Shown piece after piece: positions 21,614-32,259 of a stretch of DNA of 64,000 bases. The first letter of the stretch is position 1; each line of letters opens with the position of its first letter. The notes under the pieces are model-generated. The model did no database searches. It worked only from the letters and a program-made list of their open reading frames with translations, and was not told the DNA's origin. Source of the DNA: Rhododendron vialii (taxonomy: Eukaryota; Streptophyta; Magnoliopsida; Ericales; Ericaceae); the NCBI RefSeq assembly GCF_030253575.1, contig NC_080567.1, forward strand, positions 35,617,501 to 35,681,500, given 5' to 3'. The position numbers and the translations under genes are program-made.

Positions 21614-23044
21614 CTAATTCAGCTTCAATAAACTCAACTCGCGAATCAAAAAATTCAAATCAGCCTGTGATGATCCACCTTCCTCAATCACCTTCGCCGC
21701 CATCTCTTTAAACCCCCTTGCCTTATCCCTCATCTTCTCCGCCTCTTCCCCCACCATAACCCGTTGCACCGCCTTCCCAATCTCCTCTCTCCTCACCCCA
21801 CCAATCACCAACCTCCACTTCAAAGCCCCAATACTAACCCCGATCTTCAAAATCTCAGTCACCAATTTCTCATTGTAAAACTGCTCACCAAACACCGGCC
21901 AAGTCACCATCGGAACTCCGGCGCTAAGCCCTTCCAACGTCGAATTCCACCCACAGTGAGTCAAGAAACCACCCACGGCTTCGTGATCAAGAATCAACAC
22001 TTGGGGAGCCCATCCTCTGATAATTAAGCCCGTGTCTTTCATTCTCTCTTCAAACCCATCCGCTAGCCACCCCTCGTTTTTCTCTTTGTTTTTCTCTCTC
22101 CTAATAACCCAGATGAATTGTTGGCCAGAAGATTCCAAACCCATTGCGATTTCGTATAACTGAGAATCGCCATATTTCGCCATGCTTCCGAAACAAACAT
22201 AAATCACCGAATTTCGTTTCTTGGAATCAAGCCATTTTAAACACTCGTGTTCGTCAATCGATGCTTCTTTGCCCCTCTGTGTTTTGTCTTCAATTTCCCG
22301 ATTGCATAATGAAACGGGTCCAATGTGCCAAGCCCTTCTTTTCAAAACATTCTTGTAATAATCAGCATACTCTGTTTCAAGCTTGTAAAAGCTGTTGACT
22401 ATAACTCCATAACTTGATAGCTCCGATTCTTTCATTCTTATCCGCAGTTTAGCAATATCTGATCCGGACTCGTCCTGTTCTTCCGGTGACAGTTGCATTT
22501 TCGTGAGACTAATTTGATGAGGAAGATCGGGCACCAAAAAGGGTTCGTCATCGGACGAAACTTCTCTATGAGGATTGTATAACCTCACATTCTCCGAAGC
22601 ACAGAGGGCGAAAAAACTAGTCCCGTGGAAGACCAACCGTGGAATGCCGAATTTTGCGGCAACGTCGGTGGCCCACGGGAAGAACACGTCGGCAACGAGG
22701 CAATCGGCTCGGACCTCGTCAAGGAGCCTCTCCAGTGGGCCTTGGAGCATGGTGGTGGCTTTGATGAAATTGGGGATCAAGTCGTCCGAAGTGATGTGAT
22801 CGACATTTTCGCACCCTTCAGGCAAGCCAGCAGCGGCAGCCGGGAAATCTATCGTGAGGATTCCCATCTGGAAACCCAGCTCATTGGTTCTTTCTACTGA
22901 TTTTGTGAAGTAATGGACGTTCAGGGGAGTGGTGATTATAGTGGATTTGACGCCACGGGCGGCAAAGAGTTTGGCGATGTCAAGAGTTGGGATCATGTGG
23001 CCGTGAGACATCATGGGGAAGAAAAGGACATGGAGCTGAGCCAT
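21614..23044 (-). CDS. UGT-4: UGT73-type glucosyltransferase, intact frame
   Basis: An open, intronless frame of 476 residues opening MAQLHVLFFPMMSHGHMIPT. The catalytic His is H16 and the Asp partner D119 (CLVADVFFPW). The PSPG box is W345-Q388 with HCGWNS; its third-last residue is Gly rather than Ala (VFGEQ). The length and alignment with UGT-3 are uninterrupted. Expected reaction: transfer of glucose from UDP-glucose to a phenolic hydroxyl, acceptor unknown. The promoter differs from its sisters: the block before the TATA run is kept (CAGCATCATGGCTATAG) but the TA run itself is lost and a poly-A stretch follows, so expression may have changed. The 3' end is followed by a foldback MITE. 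Confidence 0.95.
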   Translation of the reverse strand: MAQLHVLFFPMMSHGHMIPTLDIAKLFAARGVKSTIITTPLNVHYFTKSVERTNELGFQMGILTIDFPAAAAGLPEGCENVDHITSDDLIPNFIKATTMLQGPLERLLDEVRADCLVADVFFPWATDVAAKFGIPRLVFHGTSFFALCASENVRLYNPHREVSSDDEPFLVPDLPHQISLTKMQLSPEEQDESGSDIAKLRIRMKESELSSYGVIVNSFYKLETEYADYYKNVLKRRAWHIGPVSLCNREIEDKTQRGKEASIDEHECLKWLDSKKRNSVIYVCFGSMAKYGDSQLYEIAMGLESSGQQFIWVIRREKNKEKNEGWLADGFEERMKDTGLIIRGWAPQVLILDHEAVGGFLTHCGWNSTLEGLSAGVPMVTWPVFGEQFYNEKLVTEILKIGVSIGALKWRLVIGGVRREEIGKAVQRVMVGEEAEKMRDKARGFKEMAAKVIEEGGSSQADLNFLIRELSLLKLN

Positions 23045-23502
23045 TTTGGGCTTTTTGATGTATAATCGAAACTTTTGGAACTTGGAAATGGAGACAGACT
23101 AGTTTGACGATTAATACAGCATCATGGCTATAGCAACATTCACCTGGTTGCTGCCGATCAAAAAAAAAAAAAAAAACATTCACCTGGTTGCAGGAAGCTT
23201 CATAAGAAGGTGCTAAACTGGTTAGTTGTTTACTTTAAACTCAGGGTGCATATCCAAGGTTGTTTATGCTCGATTCATTTTTTAAGGATAACAATCCACC
23301 AACGGATGACAATTTAAGGTCGGAGCAAAGTTCTATGTGAACTGACTATGTAAAAACTGGTGTTGCTGAGATGTTTCGAACCGAAAACTTATGTACGAGA
23401 GATCCAACTCCCAAGTAGTAGGGCTTACCTACTCGGCCAATCGTTGGGTTAACTTGCTTAGTTCTTTGCGTAGTTCTACAAGTTTAGTACTGCAGGTGCA
23501 TT

Positions 23503-23673
23503 TTGGTATTACATACTCCTTTTCAGTGTAAAATTCGAACACAACTATCAAAGTAATTGTGTTGTTTGAAAGGGTATTTTTTGGAAATTTGTACACTTTT
23601 CAACCCTAAGCCTTTGAGTCAATAAAATAAGAGAATTTCTTTAATGAGTAAATAAATTAGGATGGAGGGAGTA
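23503..23673. mobile_element. Possible Stowaway-like remnant
   Basis: The right edge reads GGATGGAGGGAGTA, the complement of a Stowaway terminus, and the left edge TACTCCTTTTCAG is a weak mirror. The rest of 23045-23960 shows no gene. Confidence 0.35.
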
Positions 23674-23961
23674 TTAGATAATTAAATATATTAGGATTAA
23701 TTTAGTTGGAGAGGTAGTCAGGGGTCATTATTCTATAAGCTAAGACAGGTGTATTGTTCAATCTATTGTTAGATCTTGTTTTTGGTTGTTAGATCGTGTT
23801 TTTGGTTGTGTGATCCAAGCCTTCATACGTTTAGGTTGTCCAGAATCAAGAAAAGATGAGTTATGTACATATGAGATTTAAATCTGTTTACGAGCAATCG
23901 AATATCTTCAACTCATTGAGTAATATGTATTGGTTGAAAATTGGACTCACAAATCTACCTA

Positions 23962-24952
23962 TTACCTCAATTCACCTTCAGGATCCCGATAAGAACTCAA
24001 TTCACGTATCAAAGAATTCAAATCGGAGTATGACGATCCACCTCCCTCAACCGCCTTCTTTGTCATCTCCTGAAATTCCCTCGCCTTATTCCTCATCTCC
24101 TCTGCCTCTTCCCCATAACCCGCCTGACCGCCTTCCAAATCTCCTCTCTCTTCACCCCACACATCGCCCTATTGCTCCACTTCAAATTCTCAACGCTAAC
24201 CCCAATCCTCAAAATCTCTGTTACCAATTTCTCATTGTAAAACTGTTCCGCAAACACTGGCCACGTCACAATCGGGACTCCGGCACTAACTCTTTCCAAA
24301 ACCAAGTTCCATCCACAGTGAGTCACGAAACCACCCACCGCATCGTGATCAAGAATCAACACTTGGGGAGCCCATCCTCTGATAATTATAACCCTGTCTT
24401 TCATCCTCTCCTCAAACCCCAGTGGCAGCCACCCTTCATTTTCCTCATTCTTTTCCTCTCTCCTAACAACCCATATGAACTGCTGGCCAGAAAATTCCAA
24501 ACCCATTGCGATCTTGTATAACTGAGAATCATCATATTTCGCCACGCTACCGAAACAAATATAAATCACCGAATTTGGTTCATTCGAATCAAGCCATTTT
24601 AAACACTCATGTTCGTCAATCGATGCTTCTTTACCCCTCTGTGCTTTGTCATCGATTTCCCGATCGCATAGAGAAACGGGTCCGATATGCCAAGCCCTCC
24701 TTTTCAAGATGTTCGTGTAATAATCAGCATACTCTCTTTCAAGCTCGTAAAAGCTGTTTACAATGACTCCATAGCTTGATAGCTCCGACTCTTTCATTTT
24801 CGTGTGAAACCTGGCGTAGTCTGTTCTGGGCTCGGTCCGTTCATGCTCTGCCAATTGCATTTTCATGAACTTGATTTGATGGGGAAGATCAGGCACCAGA
24901 AAGGGTTCATCATCAGATGAAACTTGTCTCTGAGGCTTGTATAGTCTAACAT
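23962..24952 (-). pseudogene. UGT-5 pseudogene, C-terminal two thirds
   Basis: Matches UGT-3 from about residue 153 to the C-terminus. The PSPG box is present, but the [10 protein letters not shown] core reads [10 protein letters not shown], with Arg for a conserved Gly. A 4-base loss near 24114 (CCCCATAACC, where the sisters have CCCCCACCATAACC) shifts frame about 60 codons before the end. The true C-terminus follows in another frame and runs on past RELSSYR. At 24952 the homology stops at a solo LTR; the rest of the gene lies further up, in pieces, to 27777. Confidence 0.93.
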
Positions 24953-25733
24953 GTTAGAGATTTTCAAAATAAAATGGATTTTGGTTTGGAATTTTTTGAA
25001 AATGCATTGAGAGAGGTTTTTTTGTGAAAAGTTGACGATACCTTTTCACATGAGTTGTGACTTTTTGTGAATGGTTATAACATTCATTAGTTTGGGATGT
25101 TTTTATTAGAAAGGAATGTGTTTGTTGGAAAAAGATGTGAAACATGGAATGCCTCCAAGAAGCATAACCCTTCTAATTAAATGTTTCAGGAAAGGGCCCA
25201 CCTACCAAGAGGCATGTTTCCTTCTAATTAATATCTTCAATAGGCATGACATTTCTTAACAAGTGTCTTTAAAACACATAACCATTCCTAATGTGTATTA
25301 TTTCTAAAGATACAACATTTTACATAAAGGTGTCTATAAGTATATAAATAGGCCATTGGTTGATTCATTTGACACTCCAAAAAATTTGATATTGGATTGC
25401 TCTCTCTCTACACACTCTCTTCCTAAAATTTTACGTATACCGGTATTCTGTTATTCTACAGAAATAGAATATTGGTTCTTGGTTCTTTTACAGTTGTTTA
25501 GTGGATATTCTGTCTATCTTCGTTTGTGTAAACGTAAACAGAAAAAACCTAGAGTTCTGATTCGATTTATCTTGAAGACGGATTTGTTGTAACCCAGTGC
25601 ACACCTTTTGGTGGGGGCAAATACTGTCTTTAGGAAAGTATTCTCCTAACGTGACTCAAATTGCTTCTACCATTCCAACTTTGAAGAGACGGCGCCATCA
25701 CATTCATCTTTTTGAAGACCGAATTTCCAACTT
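24953..25733 (+). mobile_element. Solo LTR, Copia-like (about 780 bp), in UGT-5
   Basis: AACAT (or TAACAT) flanks the insert at 24948-24952 and 25734-25738, and the UGT text continues across it. A TATATAAATAG box near 25336 and a pyrimidine-rich leader after it look like an LTR promoter on the plus strand. No internal coding domain remains, so recombination between two LTRs is the simplest origin. Confidence 0.75.
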
Positions 25734-25738
25734 AACAT

Positions 25739-25901
25739 TCTCCAAAGCACACAGAGAAAAAAGGGCCAGTCCCGTGGAAAACCAACCTCGGGATGCTGAA
25801 CTTCCCGGCAACGTCGGTGGCCCACAGGAAAAACACACCGGCAATGAGGCAATTGGGTCGGACCTCATCGAGGATCCACTCGAGTGGGTGTTGGAGCATG
25901 G
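25739..25901 (-). pseudogene. UGT-5 pseudogene, middle fragment, copy 1
   Basis: Encodes MLQHPLEWILDEVRPNC onward, matching UGT-3 residues 99 to about 150. The catalytic Asp motif is mutated ([10 protein letters not shown]) and the HGTSFF region is frameshifted. The last five bases, CATGG (25897-25901), are the target site of the second LTR. Confidence 0.9.
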
Positions 25902-26227
25902 TGTAGGAAAGGTTAATAGGCGCGACCGTTGACCATTTGACTAGCCAATGAGCGTGCGACACCTATACTCGTCCTCGTGGGGTAGACGATTTGACTAACA
26001 AACCCTAGCTTGCCACGTGGCGCCTTAGTTGCGCAACACGTGGCCCCGCGCGTGGGAGCCACGCTCTACCCATAGTTATGCCATACCCATGTGAAGATCG
26101 CGAGCCCAGATTCCTCCTTTAAGGAGAGAGTTTCATTTATTCAGGTGGATGCTTGGGGCGGTCCCAATCTAATGGAGATGATAACGCGGTCTAACCAAGA
26201 TGCGCAAAGAACTTGCCCAGACTTTTA
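25902..26227 (+). mobile_element. Partial copy of second LTR created by the tandem duplication
   Basis: Equals the first 326 bases of the LTR at 26565-27481, starting TGTAGGAAAGG, and stops at the duplication junction. Confidence 0.9.
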
Positions 26228-26401
26228 ATTTATCTTGAAGACGGATTTACTGTAACCTAGTGCACACCTTTTGGTGGGGACAAATACTGTCTTTAGGAAA
26301 GTATTCTCCTAACGTGACTCAAATTGCTTCTACCATTCCAACTTTGAAGAGACGGCGCCATCACATTCATCTTTTTGAAGACCGAATTTCCAACTTAACA
26401 T

Positions 26402-26564
26402 TCTCCAAAGCAAAGAGAGAAAAAAGGGCCAGTCCTATGGAAAACCAACCTCGGGATGCTGAACTTCGCGGCAACGTCGGTGGTCCACAGGAAAAACACA
26501 CCGGCAATGAGGCAATTGGGTCAGACCTCATCGAGGATCCACTCGAGTGGGTGTTGGAGCATGG
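26402..26564 (-). pseudogene. UGT-5 pseudogene, middle fragment, copy 2
   Basis: Second copy of 25739-25901. A few base differences, for example CTTCGCGGC against CTTCCCGGC, suggest that this copy keeps the older text, since the sister genes also read TTCGCGGC. Confidence 0.9.
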
Positions 26565-27481
26565 TGTAGGAAAGGTCAATAGGCGCGACCGTTGACCGTT
26601 TGACTAGCCAATGAGCATGCGACACCTATACTCATCCTCGCGGGGTTGACGATTTGACTAACAAACCCTAGCTTGTCACGTGCCGCCTCAGTCGCGCAAC
26701 CCGTGGCCCCGCACGTGGGAGCCACGCGCTACCCATAGTTATGCTACACCCATGTGAAGATCGCGAGCCCAGATTCCTCCTTTAAGGAGAGAGTTTCATT
26801 TATTCAGGTGGATGCTTGGGGCGGTCCCAATCTAATGGAGACGATAACGCGGTCTAACCAAGATGCACAAAGAACTTGCCCAGACTTTTATGTCTGCTCC
26901 GGCCTTTAGGCAGGACCCGAGGGGCCCCTTGAGGCTTGGCAGCGGTATTGGCGCGACCGATTAGGTCACGACCTTGACCTACGGGAATGAAGGGGATCTA
27001 GTGGCTTGGTGGCTGTAAAAGAAGAAGAGGATCTCCGCAAATAAGAGGATACGCTTACCACTATACTTGCGGTCATCGCGAGGGTAGCGACACCTTGGCG
27101 GTCAGGGGGAACAGAAGGGACACGTGTCATTTTATCAGCGCGCCACTTGGTGCCCAAGCATTAGCTCGTGTGGACTATAAATATGAACGTCTTTTCACTG
27201 AGTCCGACAGAAAGAGCACATTGTGAACATTCCCTAGAGAGAGAAAGTTGGTGAGCACTAATTTTAAAAGAGGTCTTATCCTCTTTTAGGAGCTCTATTG
27301 TCTTTTCTCTTGGGGATCTCTGGGTTTAGGTCTCCACTGCCTATCCTCTCTGTTCACCCCTGCTCTCTTCTTCACCCTTCTAGATCACTCCTCGCATTCC
27401 TTTCCATAGACTATTCTAACCTCTCCAGCACATCTATTCTTAAGGGATATTTGTCCACTCAGAAATCGGACCTATCCTACA
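26565..27481 (+). mobile_element. Solo LTR (917 bp) in UGT-5
   Basis: Starts TGTAGGA and ends TCCTACA, perfect inverted termini. It is flanked by CATGG at 26560-26564 and 27482-27486, and UGT text continues across it. A TATAAATA box at about 27176 precedes a leader-like region. The CG content is higher than in its surroundings. Confidence 0.9.
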
Positions 27482-27777
27482 CATGGTGATGGCTTTGAAG
27501 AACTTGGGGATCATGTCGTCGGAAGTGAGTTGGTCGGCACTTTCGCACCCGTCCCGCAAGCCGGCGGCGGCCGCCGGGAAATCGACCGTGAGGATTCCCA
27601 TTTCGAAGCCCAGTTGATTGGTTTTTTCCACAGATTTTGAGAAAAAATGGACGTTGAGGGGAGTGGTGATTATGGTGAATTTGACGCCGCGGGCAGCGAA
27701 GAGTTTGACGATGTCAAGAGTTGGATCATGTGGCCGTGAGCCAACATGGGGAAGAAAAAGACATGGAGTTTACCCAT
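27482..27777 (-). pseudogene. UGT-5 pseudogene, N-terminal fragment
   Basis: Begins ATG at 27777 with MGKLHVFFFPMLAHGHMI, including the catalytic His. A one-base loss directly after (GATCCAACTC, where the sisters have GATCCCAACTC) shifts frame. The other frame then continues through [18 protein letters not shown] up to the LTR boundary. It completes the UGT-5 wreck. Confidence 0.9.
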
Positions 27778-28294
27778 TTTTTTGGGCTCTTGGATAGTTG
27801 GATGTATAATCGAAATTTGGAGCACTTGCAAATGGGACACACTAGTTTGATTATGATCAGTTAAATATTGGCTAGTTTTTTTGCTTCAAACTCAGAGGGA
27901 CTGTTAGACTGATGGTTGAGCATGTGGCTCCCATGCATCCTCGTAATTCCAATGAGATCCATGAATAAGTTTTTACGATCGTGAATCGCGCGTGTTTGTT
28001 TCGGTTTTAGACGGTCCGGATTTAAATAAAAATTTTTCAGGGAAGAGTTTGAGATTGACTTATTCACCGAGTAGTCGTGATTCCCTTATTCACGGAGCGC
28101 TTCCCCGAAAAAGTTTCATTTAAATCCTGATCATCCGATGGTCAAGATCGCACGACTCCGTGAATAAGAGAATCACGGCCGGCCACTCTGTGAATAAGTC
28201 AACCTCAATTCCAATTCAGCCCGCAGCTGTTTGGTTCTCATCACCGGACATGTTGCATCCTCGTACGGAGTAAACGGGGCATTGTTGTTGTTTT
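27778..28294. other. Intergenic stretch with short inverted repeats
   Basis: Contains the repeated strings CGTGAATAAG and TTCACGGAGCG in both orientations around 27960-28200, which could form hairpins, but clear element ends are lacking. No gene. Confidence 0.4.
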
Positions 28295-28910
28295 TAGGGG
28301 TGAGCATGGTTCGGATTGGTTCGGTTTGTAGTAAACCAAGAACCAAACTAATACCTACGGATTATAAATTTTGAGAACCAAACTAATTCATAAAATTCAT
28401 AAAACCTAACCAATTCAAACCTTTAAGATACAGATCGATTTCGGTTTTGAACCATGATTTGGTTGAAGTTAAAATATCAATTTTATACACGATTTAAAGT
28501 ACTCAAAATGGCATAGCTAAATAAAACCAAAACTTATATTTAAACTTAAATTCTATTGAAATCACCAAAACTCGTGAACTAATAGAAATTTAGGGCAATT
28601 ACTATTCGCAGTAAAGGAATGTAGCGGTGAAGTGGAGTACTAAATTAAGAAGTTAATTCACCATGGCATAGCCTATGTTTATTGGTGTATATCTATATTA
28701 AATTAAAAATATACATAATTTCATATATACGGTCCGGATCAGTTTGGAACCACAATCGTTAATGTAAATTCACAAACTAAACCATATAACTCAGTTTTGA
28801 ATTTTATAAAACTAAGACCAAACCACAGTACTTAAAAACCAAACAAAATAATTTAGTTTGGATTAATTTGGACTGAATTCACGATTTAACTGATTATTTG
28901 CTCACCCCTA
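28295..28910. mobile_element. MITE with TAGGGGTGAGCA termini (616 bp)
   Basis: The inverted ends are TAGGGGTGAGCA and TGCTCACCCCTA. The interior is AT-rich and noncoding. The terminus resembles plant hAT-type MITEs, but I found no certain 8-bp target duplication. Confidence 0.65.
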
Positions 28911-29258
28911 ATTGTTTCAACCACAAGGATTGATGGTGGATCTCCTCCTTTTATTTGTCAAGTCGCAATTATTCAACATGAAGGAAGATATTACTCAAAT
29001 CAGGTAGCATTTTCATACAACGCATAATTTTTATTCTTGACCTTGATGTTGAGTAATATCTTCCTTGATGTTGATAATTGCGGCTTGACAAATAAAAGGA
29101 GGAGACCCACCTGTATTGAACCAATTTTATATCATTTTCTCGATGTTGAAATAAATTCATACTAACACAAGAAACAAAACTTTTTTTACAAACCAAAAAC
29201 AAAAACAAAATCAACTGGCATGGTTTTTAGCATTCATTTGTAATTACCAAATTCAACT

Positions 29259-30704
29259 TCAGCATCTCAAAGCCCGATAAGAACTCAATTCATGTATAAG
29301 ATCACTCAAACTAGTGTGCGATGATCCACATTCTTCAACTGCCTTCTTTGCTATTTCCTTGAATTCCTTCGCTCTATTCCTCATCTCCTCCGCATCTTTA
29401 CCTACCATGACACGCCGCACCGCCTTCCTAATCTGCTCTCTCATCAACCCACTACTTTCCGAAAAAGTATTCCACTTAAGAGCCCCAACGCTAACTCCGA
29501 TCCTCAATATCTCCGTCACCAACTTCTCATTATAAAATTGCTCTGCGAACACTGGCCATGTCACCATTGAAAGTCCGGCGCTAACACCTTCCAATATCGA
29601 ATTCCACCCGCAGTGAGTCATGAAACCACCCACCGCATCGTGATCAAGAATCAACACTTGGGGGGCCCACCCTCTGATAATTAAACCCTTGTCTTTCATC
29701 CTTTCTTCAAACCCCTCTGGTAACCACTCTTCACTTTCGTTTTCATTCTCCCCTCTCCTCACAACCCAGATGAATTGTTGCCCTGAATATTCAAGACCCA
29801 TTGCGATCTCGTACAACTGAGAAACATCGAATTTCACCACGCTTCCAAAACAGATATATATCACCGAATTGGGTTTCTTTGAATCAAGCCATTTTAAACA
29901 TGACTCGTGTTCGTCGATCGATGCTTCTTTACCCCTCTGTGCTTTATCTTCTATTTCTCGATTGCATAACGAAACGGGTCCAATATGCCAAGCTCTTCTT
30001 TTCAAAACGTCCCGGTAATAATCAGCATACTCTGTTTCAAGCTCGCAAAAGCTATTGGCTATAATTCCAAAGCTTAATAACTCCGACTCTTCCATGCTTG
30101 CAGCTATTCTGCCGAAGTCTGTTTCGGACTCGCTTCGTTCGTGCTCTGGCAATTGCATTTTCGTGAGCTTAATTGGATGAGGAAGATCAGGCACAAAAAA
30201 GGGTTCATCATCGGACGAAACTTCTCTCTGAGGCTTGTATAACCTCATATTCTCCGTAGCACAGAGGGCGAAGAAGCTAGTCCCGTGGAAAACCAGCCTC
30301 GGAATGCCGAATTTCGCTGCGGCTTCCGTGGCCCACGGGAAGAACATGTCCGCGACGAGGCAGTCGGGTCGGACCTCGTCGAGAATCCTCTCCAGCGGGT
30401 CTTGGAGCAAGGTGGTGGCCTTGGCGAAGTTGGGGCTCATGTCGTCGGAAGTTATTTGATCAACATTTTCGCATCCTTCGGGTAAGCCGGCGGCAACTGC
30501 CGGGAAATCGACCGTGAGGATTCCCATTTGGAAACCCAGTTGGTTGGTTCTTTGTACTGATTTTGTGAAGTAACGAGCGTTGAGAGGAGTGGTGATTATG
30601 GTGGATTTGACGCCACGGGTGGCGAAGAGTTTGGCAACGTCAAGAGTTGGGATCATGTGGCCGGGAGCCATCAACGGGAAGAAGACGACATGCAGTTGAG
30701 CCAT
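29259..30704 (-). CDS. UGT-6: UGT73-type glucosyltransferase with altered PSPG box
   Basis: An open, intronless frame of 481 residues opening MAQLHVVFFPLMAPGHMIPT. H16 and D119 are present (CLVADMFFPW). It differs from UGT-3 by one extra residue (DEHESCLKW), a short C-terminal extension (SYRALRC) and two changes in the PSPG box (W346-Q389): the normally fixed AGVPMV reads AGLSMV. Residue 14 is Pro where the sisters have His (MAPGHM). Loss of the PSPG Pro could weaken UDP-sugar binding. Its promoter is disturbed: a 326-bp MITE sits 79 bases before the ATG, and a direct repeat replaces the region where the sisters have a TATA run. It is the closest relative of UGT-7, sharing the 3' flank. The frame is intact, but the function is less certain than for UGT-3. 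Confidence 0.94.
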   Translation of the reverse strand: MAQLHVVFFPLMAPGHMIPTLDVAKLFATRGVKSTIITTPLNARYFTKSVQRTNQLGFQMGILTVDFPAVAAGLPEGCENVDQITSDDMSPNFAKATTLLQDPLERILDEVRPDCLVADMFFPWATEAAAKFGIPRLVFHGTSFFALCATENMRLYKPQREVSSDDEPFFVPDLPHPIKLTKMQLPEHERSESETDFGRIAASMEESELLSFGIIANSFCELETEYADYYRDVLKRRAWHIGPVSLCNREIEDKAQRGKEASIDEHESCLKWLDSKKPNSVIYICFGSVVKFDVSQLYEIAMGLEYSGQQFIWVVRRGENENESEEWLPEGFEERMKDKGLIIRGWAPQVLILDHDAVGGFMTHCGWNSILEGVSAGLSMVTWPVFAEQFYNEKLVTEILRIGVSVGALKWNTFSESSGLMREQIRKAVRRVMVGKDAEEMRNRAKEFKEIAKKAVEECGSSHTSLSDLIHELSSYRALRC

Positions 30705-30782
30705 TAATTGGAAGAGTAGTCGATGTTGGAGGCTTGGAAACGAAAGCTAGCTAGAGAGAGAACGATTGTGCTGAATAAATAA

Positions 30783-31108
30783 AGGGCACTGCTATTCGCA
30801 GCCCTCTATTTACTCCCATAGCCCGTTAAAAATTTTCAATTATACTCGACAGTTAGTTACCGAAATTGAGATATATTTTCAGCGTCCAATTACCGAAATA
30901 TAATATTTTTTTCAACAGATGTTTACCGAAAGTGCATGTTCGGCAGTTGTTTACCTAAAGTTAAACATATTTTCGACATGTAGTTACCGAAATATAATCT
31001 TGTTTTCAACAGCAATTTACCGAAATGTTATTTATGATTTTCAACAATCATTTACCGAAATTTAGTGGGTTACGGGAGTAAATAGAGGGCTGCGAATAGC
31101 GGCGCCCT
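30783..31108. mobile_element. MITE in the UGT-6 promoter (326 bp)
   Basis: The ends are inverted repeats containing CTATTCGCAGCCCTC and its complement, continuing through TATTTACTCCC. Inside are about seven copies of a TTACCGAAA motif. The neighbouring CTAGTTTGACGAT block of the sister promoters resumes just after the element. AT-rich flanks make the target duplication ambiguous. Confidence 0.8.
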
Positions 31109-31146
31109 AAATAAAACCGGAACTAGTTTGACGATGTTTTTTTTTA

Positions 31147-31280
31147 GGGATAATGCTGGGCCGGTCCCATTTTTTGAATTTATTGCCGGAGAGATCCTAC
31201 CCATATAACCTTTGGATAATGCTGGGTCGGTCCCATTTTTTGAAGTTATTGCTGGAGAGACCCCACCCATAAAACCTTCA
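31147..31280. repeat. Two direct repeats of about 66 bp
   Basis: The block GGATAATGCTGGGCCGGTCC ... ACCCATATAACCTT occurs twice in a row with a few differences. Noncoding. Confidence 0.85.
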
Positions 31281-31559
31281 TGTCTCATCAGGTCCTTTTA
31301 ATAGAATGAGTCAATCTAGGACCACACCCAAATATACACCCACACATTTAAGTGTGTAGGCTTCATACACACTAGTGTGCAGTGTGTGTGGGTGTATATT
31401 TAGGTGTGTAAAATGGGGGTGATTGTAAAATTATTGTAATAGAATAGAATTACACACGCGCAAGCATTTATTATCCTAGGATTCCTAGCTTTCCTCTTTC
31501 CTGTCTTTTCTGTTACTTTATGCTCTCTCCCACATCTCTCTCTCACACACACACACTCT

Positions 31560-32200
31560 CTCTCTTCTTCTTGTTCACTCTCTTCTCTCGGCTTCGTATC
31601 CCCTATCCCAACCCCTCTGTCCGACCTCCCTGTCCCAGTCCTCATCAAGCGACACGTGTCACTTTACCAAAACCCAAAAGGTAACACCACATCCAATCCC
31701 TCCTCTTCACCTAACGAAATTAAAATCGGAATTGGAAAGCAGAAATACATATTTGCACATGTACTGTTGGATATGTGTATATAGTTCTATACATATTTTG
31801 TGTGTGTGTGTGGAGAGAGAGAGAGAGAGAGAGAGAGATGTATCAAAGGGGGAAAGGGTTCAGATCTTAAAAGAAACGATATGTCGCTCGGAGGTGCGTT
31901 TACAGTTCAGAGTGGCGAGGTTGGATTTTGTAGGGTCGGAGGAGTCTTCGACGTCGCCGCCGTCGGGGGGGTGAGAGTAGAAGGCGCCGATTCTGGAAAC
32001 GTCGTCGTCGAGTGCATGAAGTCATGGTAGTAGATGGAGAAGACAAGGGTGAAGGGAGAGAGATTGGGTGTGGTGTGACCTTTTGGGTTTTGGTAGGAGG
32101 ACACGTGTCGCTTGATGAGAACTGGGACTGGGAGGTCGGACCGAGGGATTGGGACAGGGATCTGAAGCCTTCTCTCTCTCTCTCTCCTCTTTCTTTTTTT
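31560..32200. mobile_element. Inverted-repeat element with CACGTG boxes in both arms
   Basis: The arms at about 31585-31710 and 32045-32180 are reverse complements. Both hold AAGCGACACGTGTC (or its complement) and CCAAAACCCAAAAGG. About 330 bases lie between them, including a (GA)n run at 31817-31840 and a CG-rich patch at about 31950. Outer ends are not clear. It looks like a Mutator-type or foldback non-autonomous element. The open frames across it have no domain. Confidence 0.6.
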
Positions 32201-32259
32201 TATTTTAAATATTTAATGACTATAATTTTTATTGTACATATCCAATTTTAATAATATAC

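Larger units (their letters stand above)
25565..26890. repeat. Tandem duplication, two 663-bp units, within UGT-5
   Basis: Units 25565-26227 and 26228-26890 are nearly identical, differing by scattered single bases. Each contains the end of the first solo LTR, the same 163-bp UGT fragment, and the first 326 bases of the second LTR. The duplication is therefore younger than both LTR insertions. Confidence 0.95.

Noticed and set aside
25597-26595. Two 111-codon plus-strand frames as duplicated genes
   Set aside because: They span LTR end and antisense UGT fragment, and are duplicated only because of the 663-bp tandem repeat.
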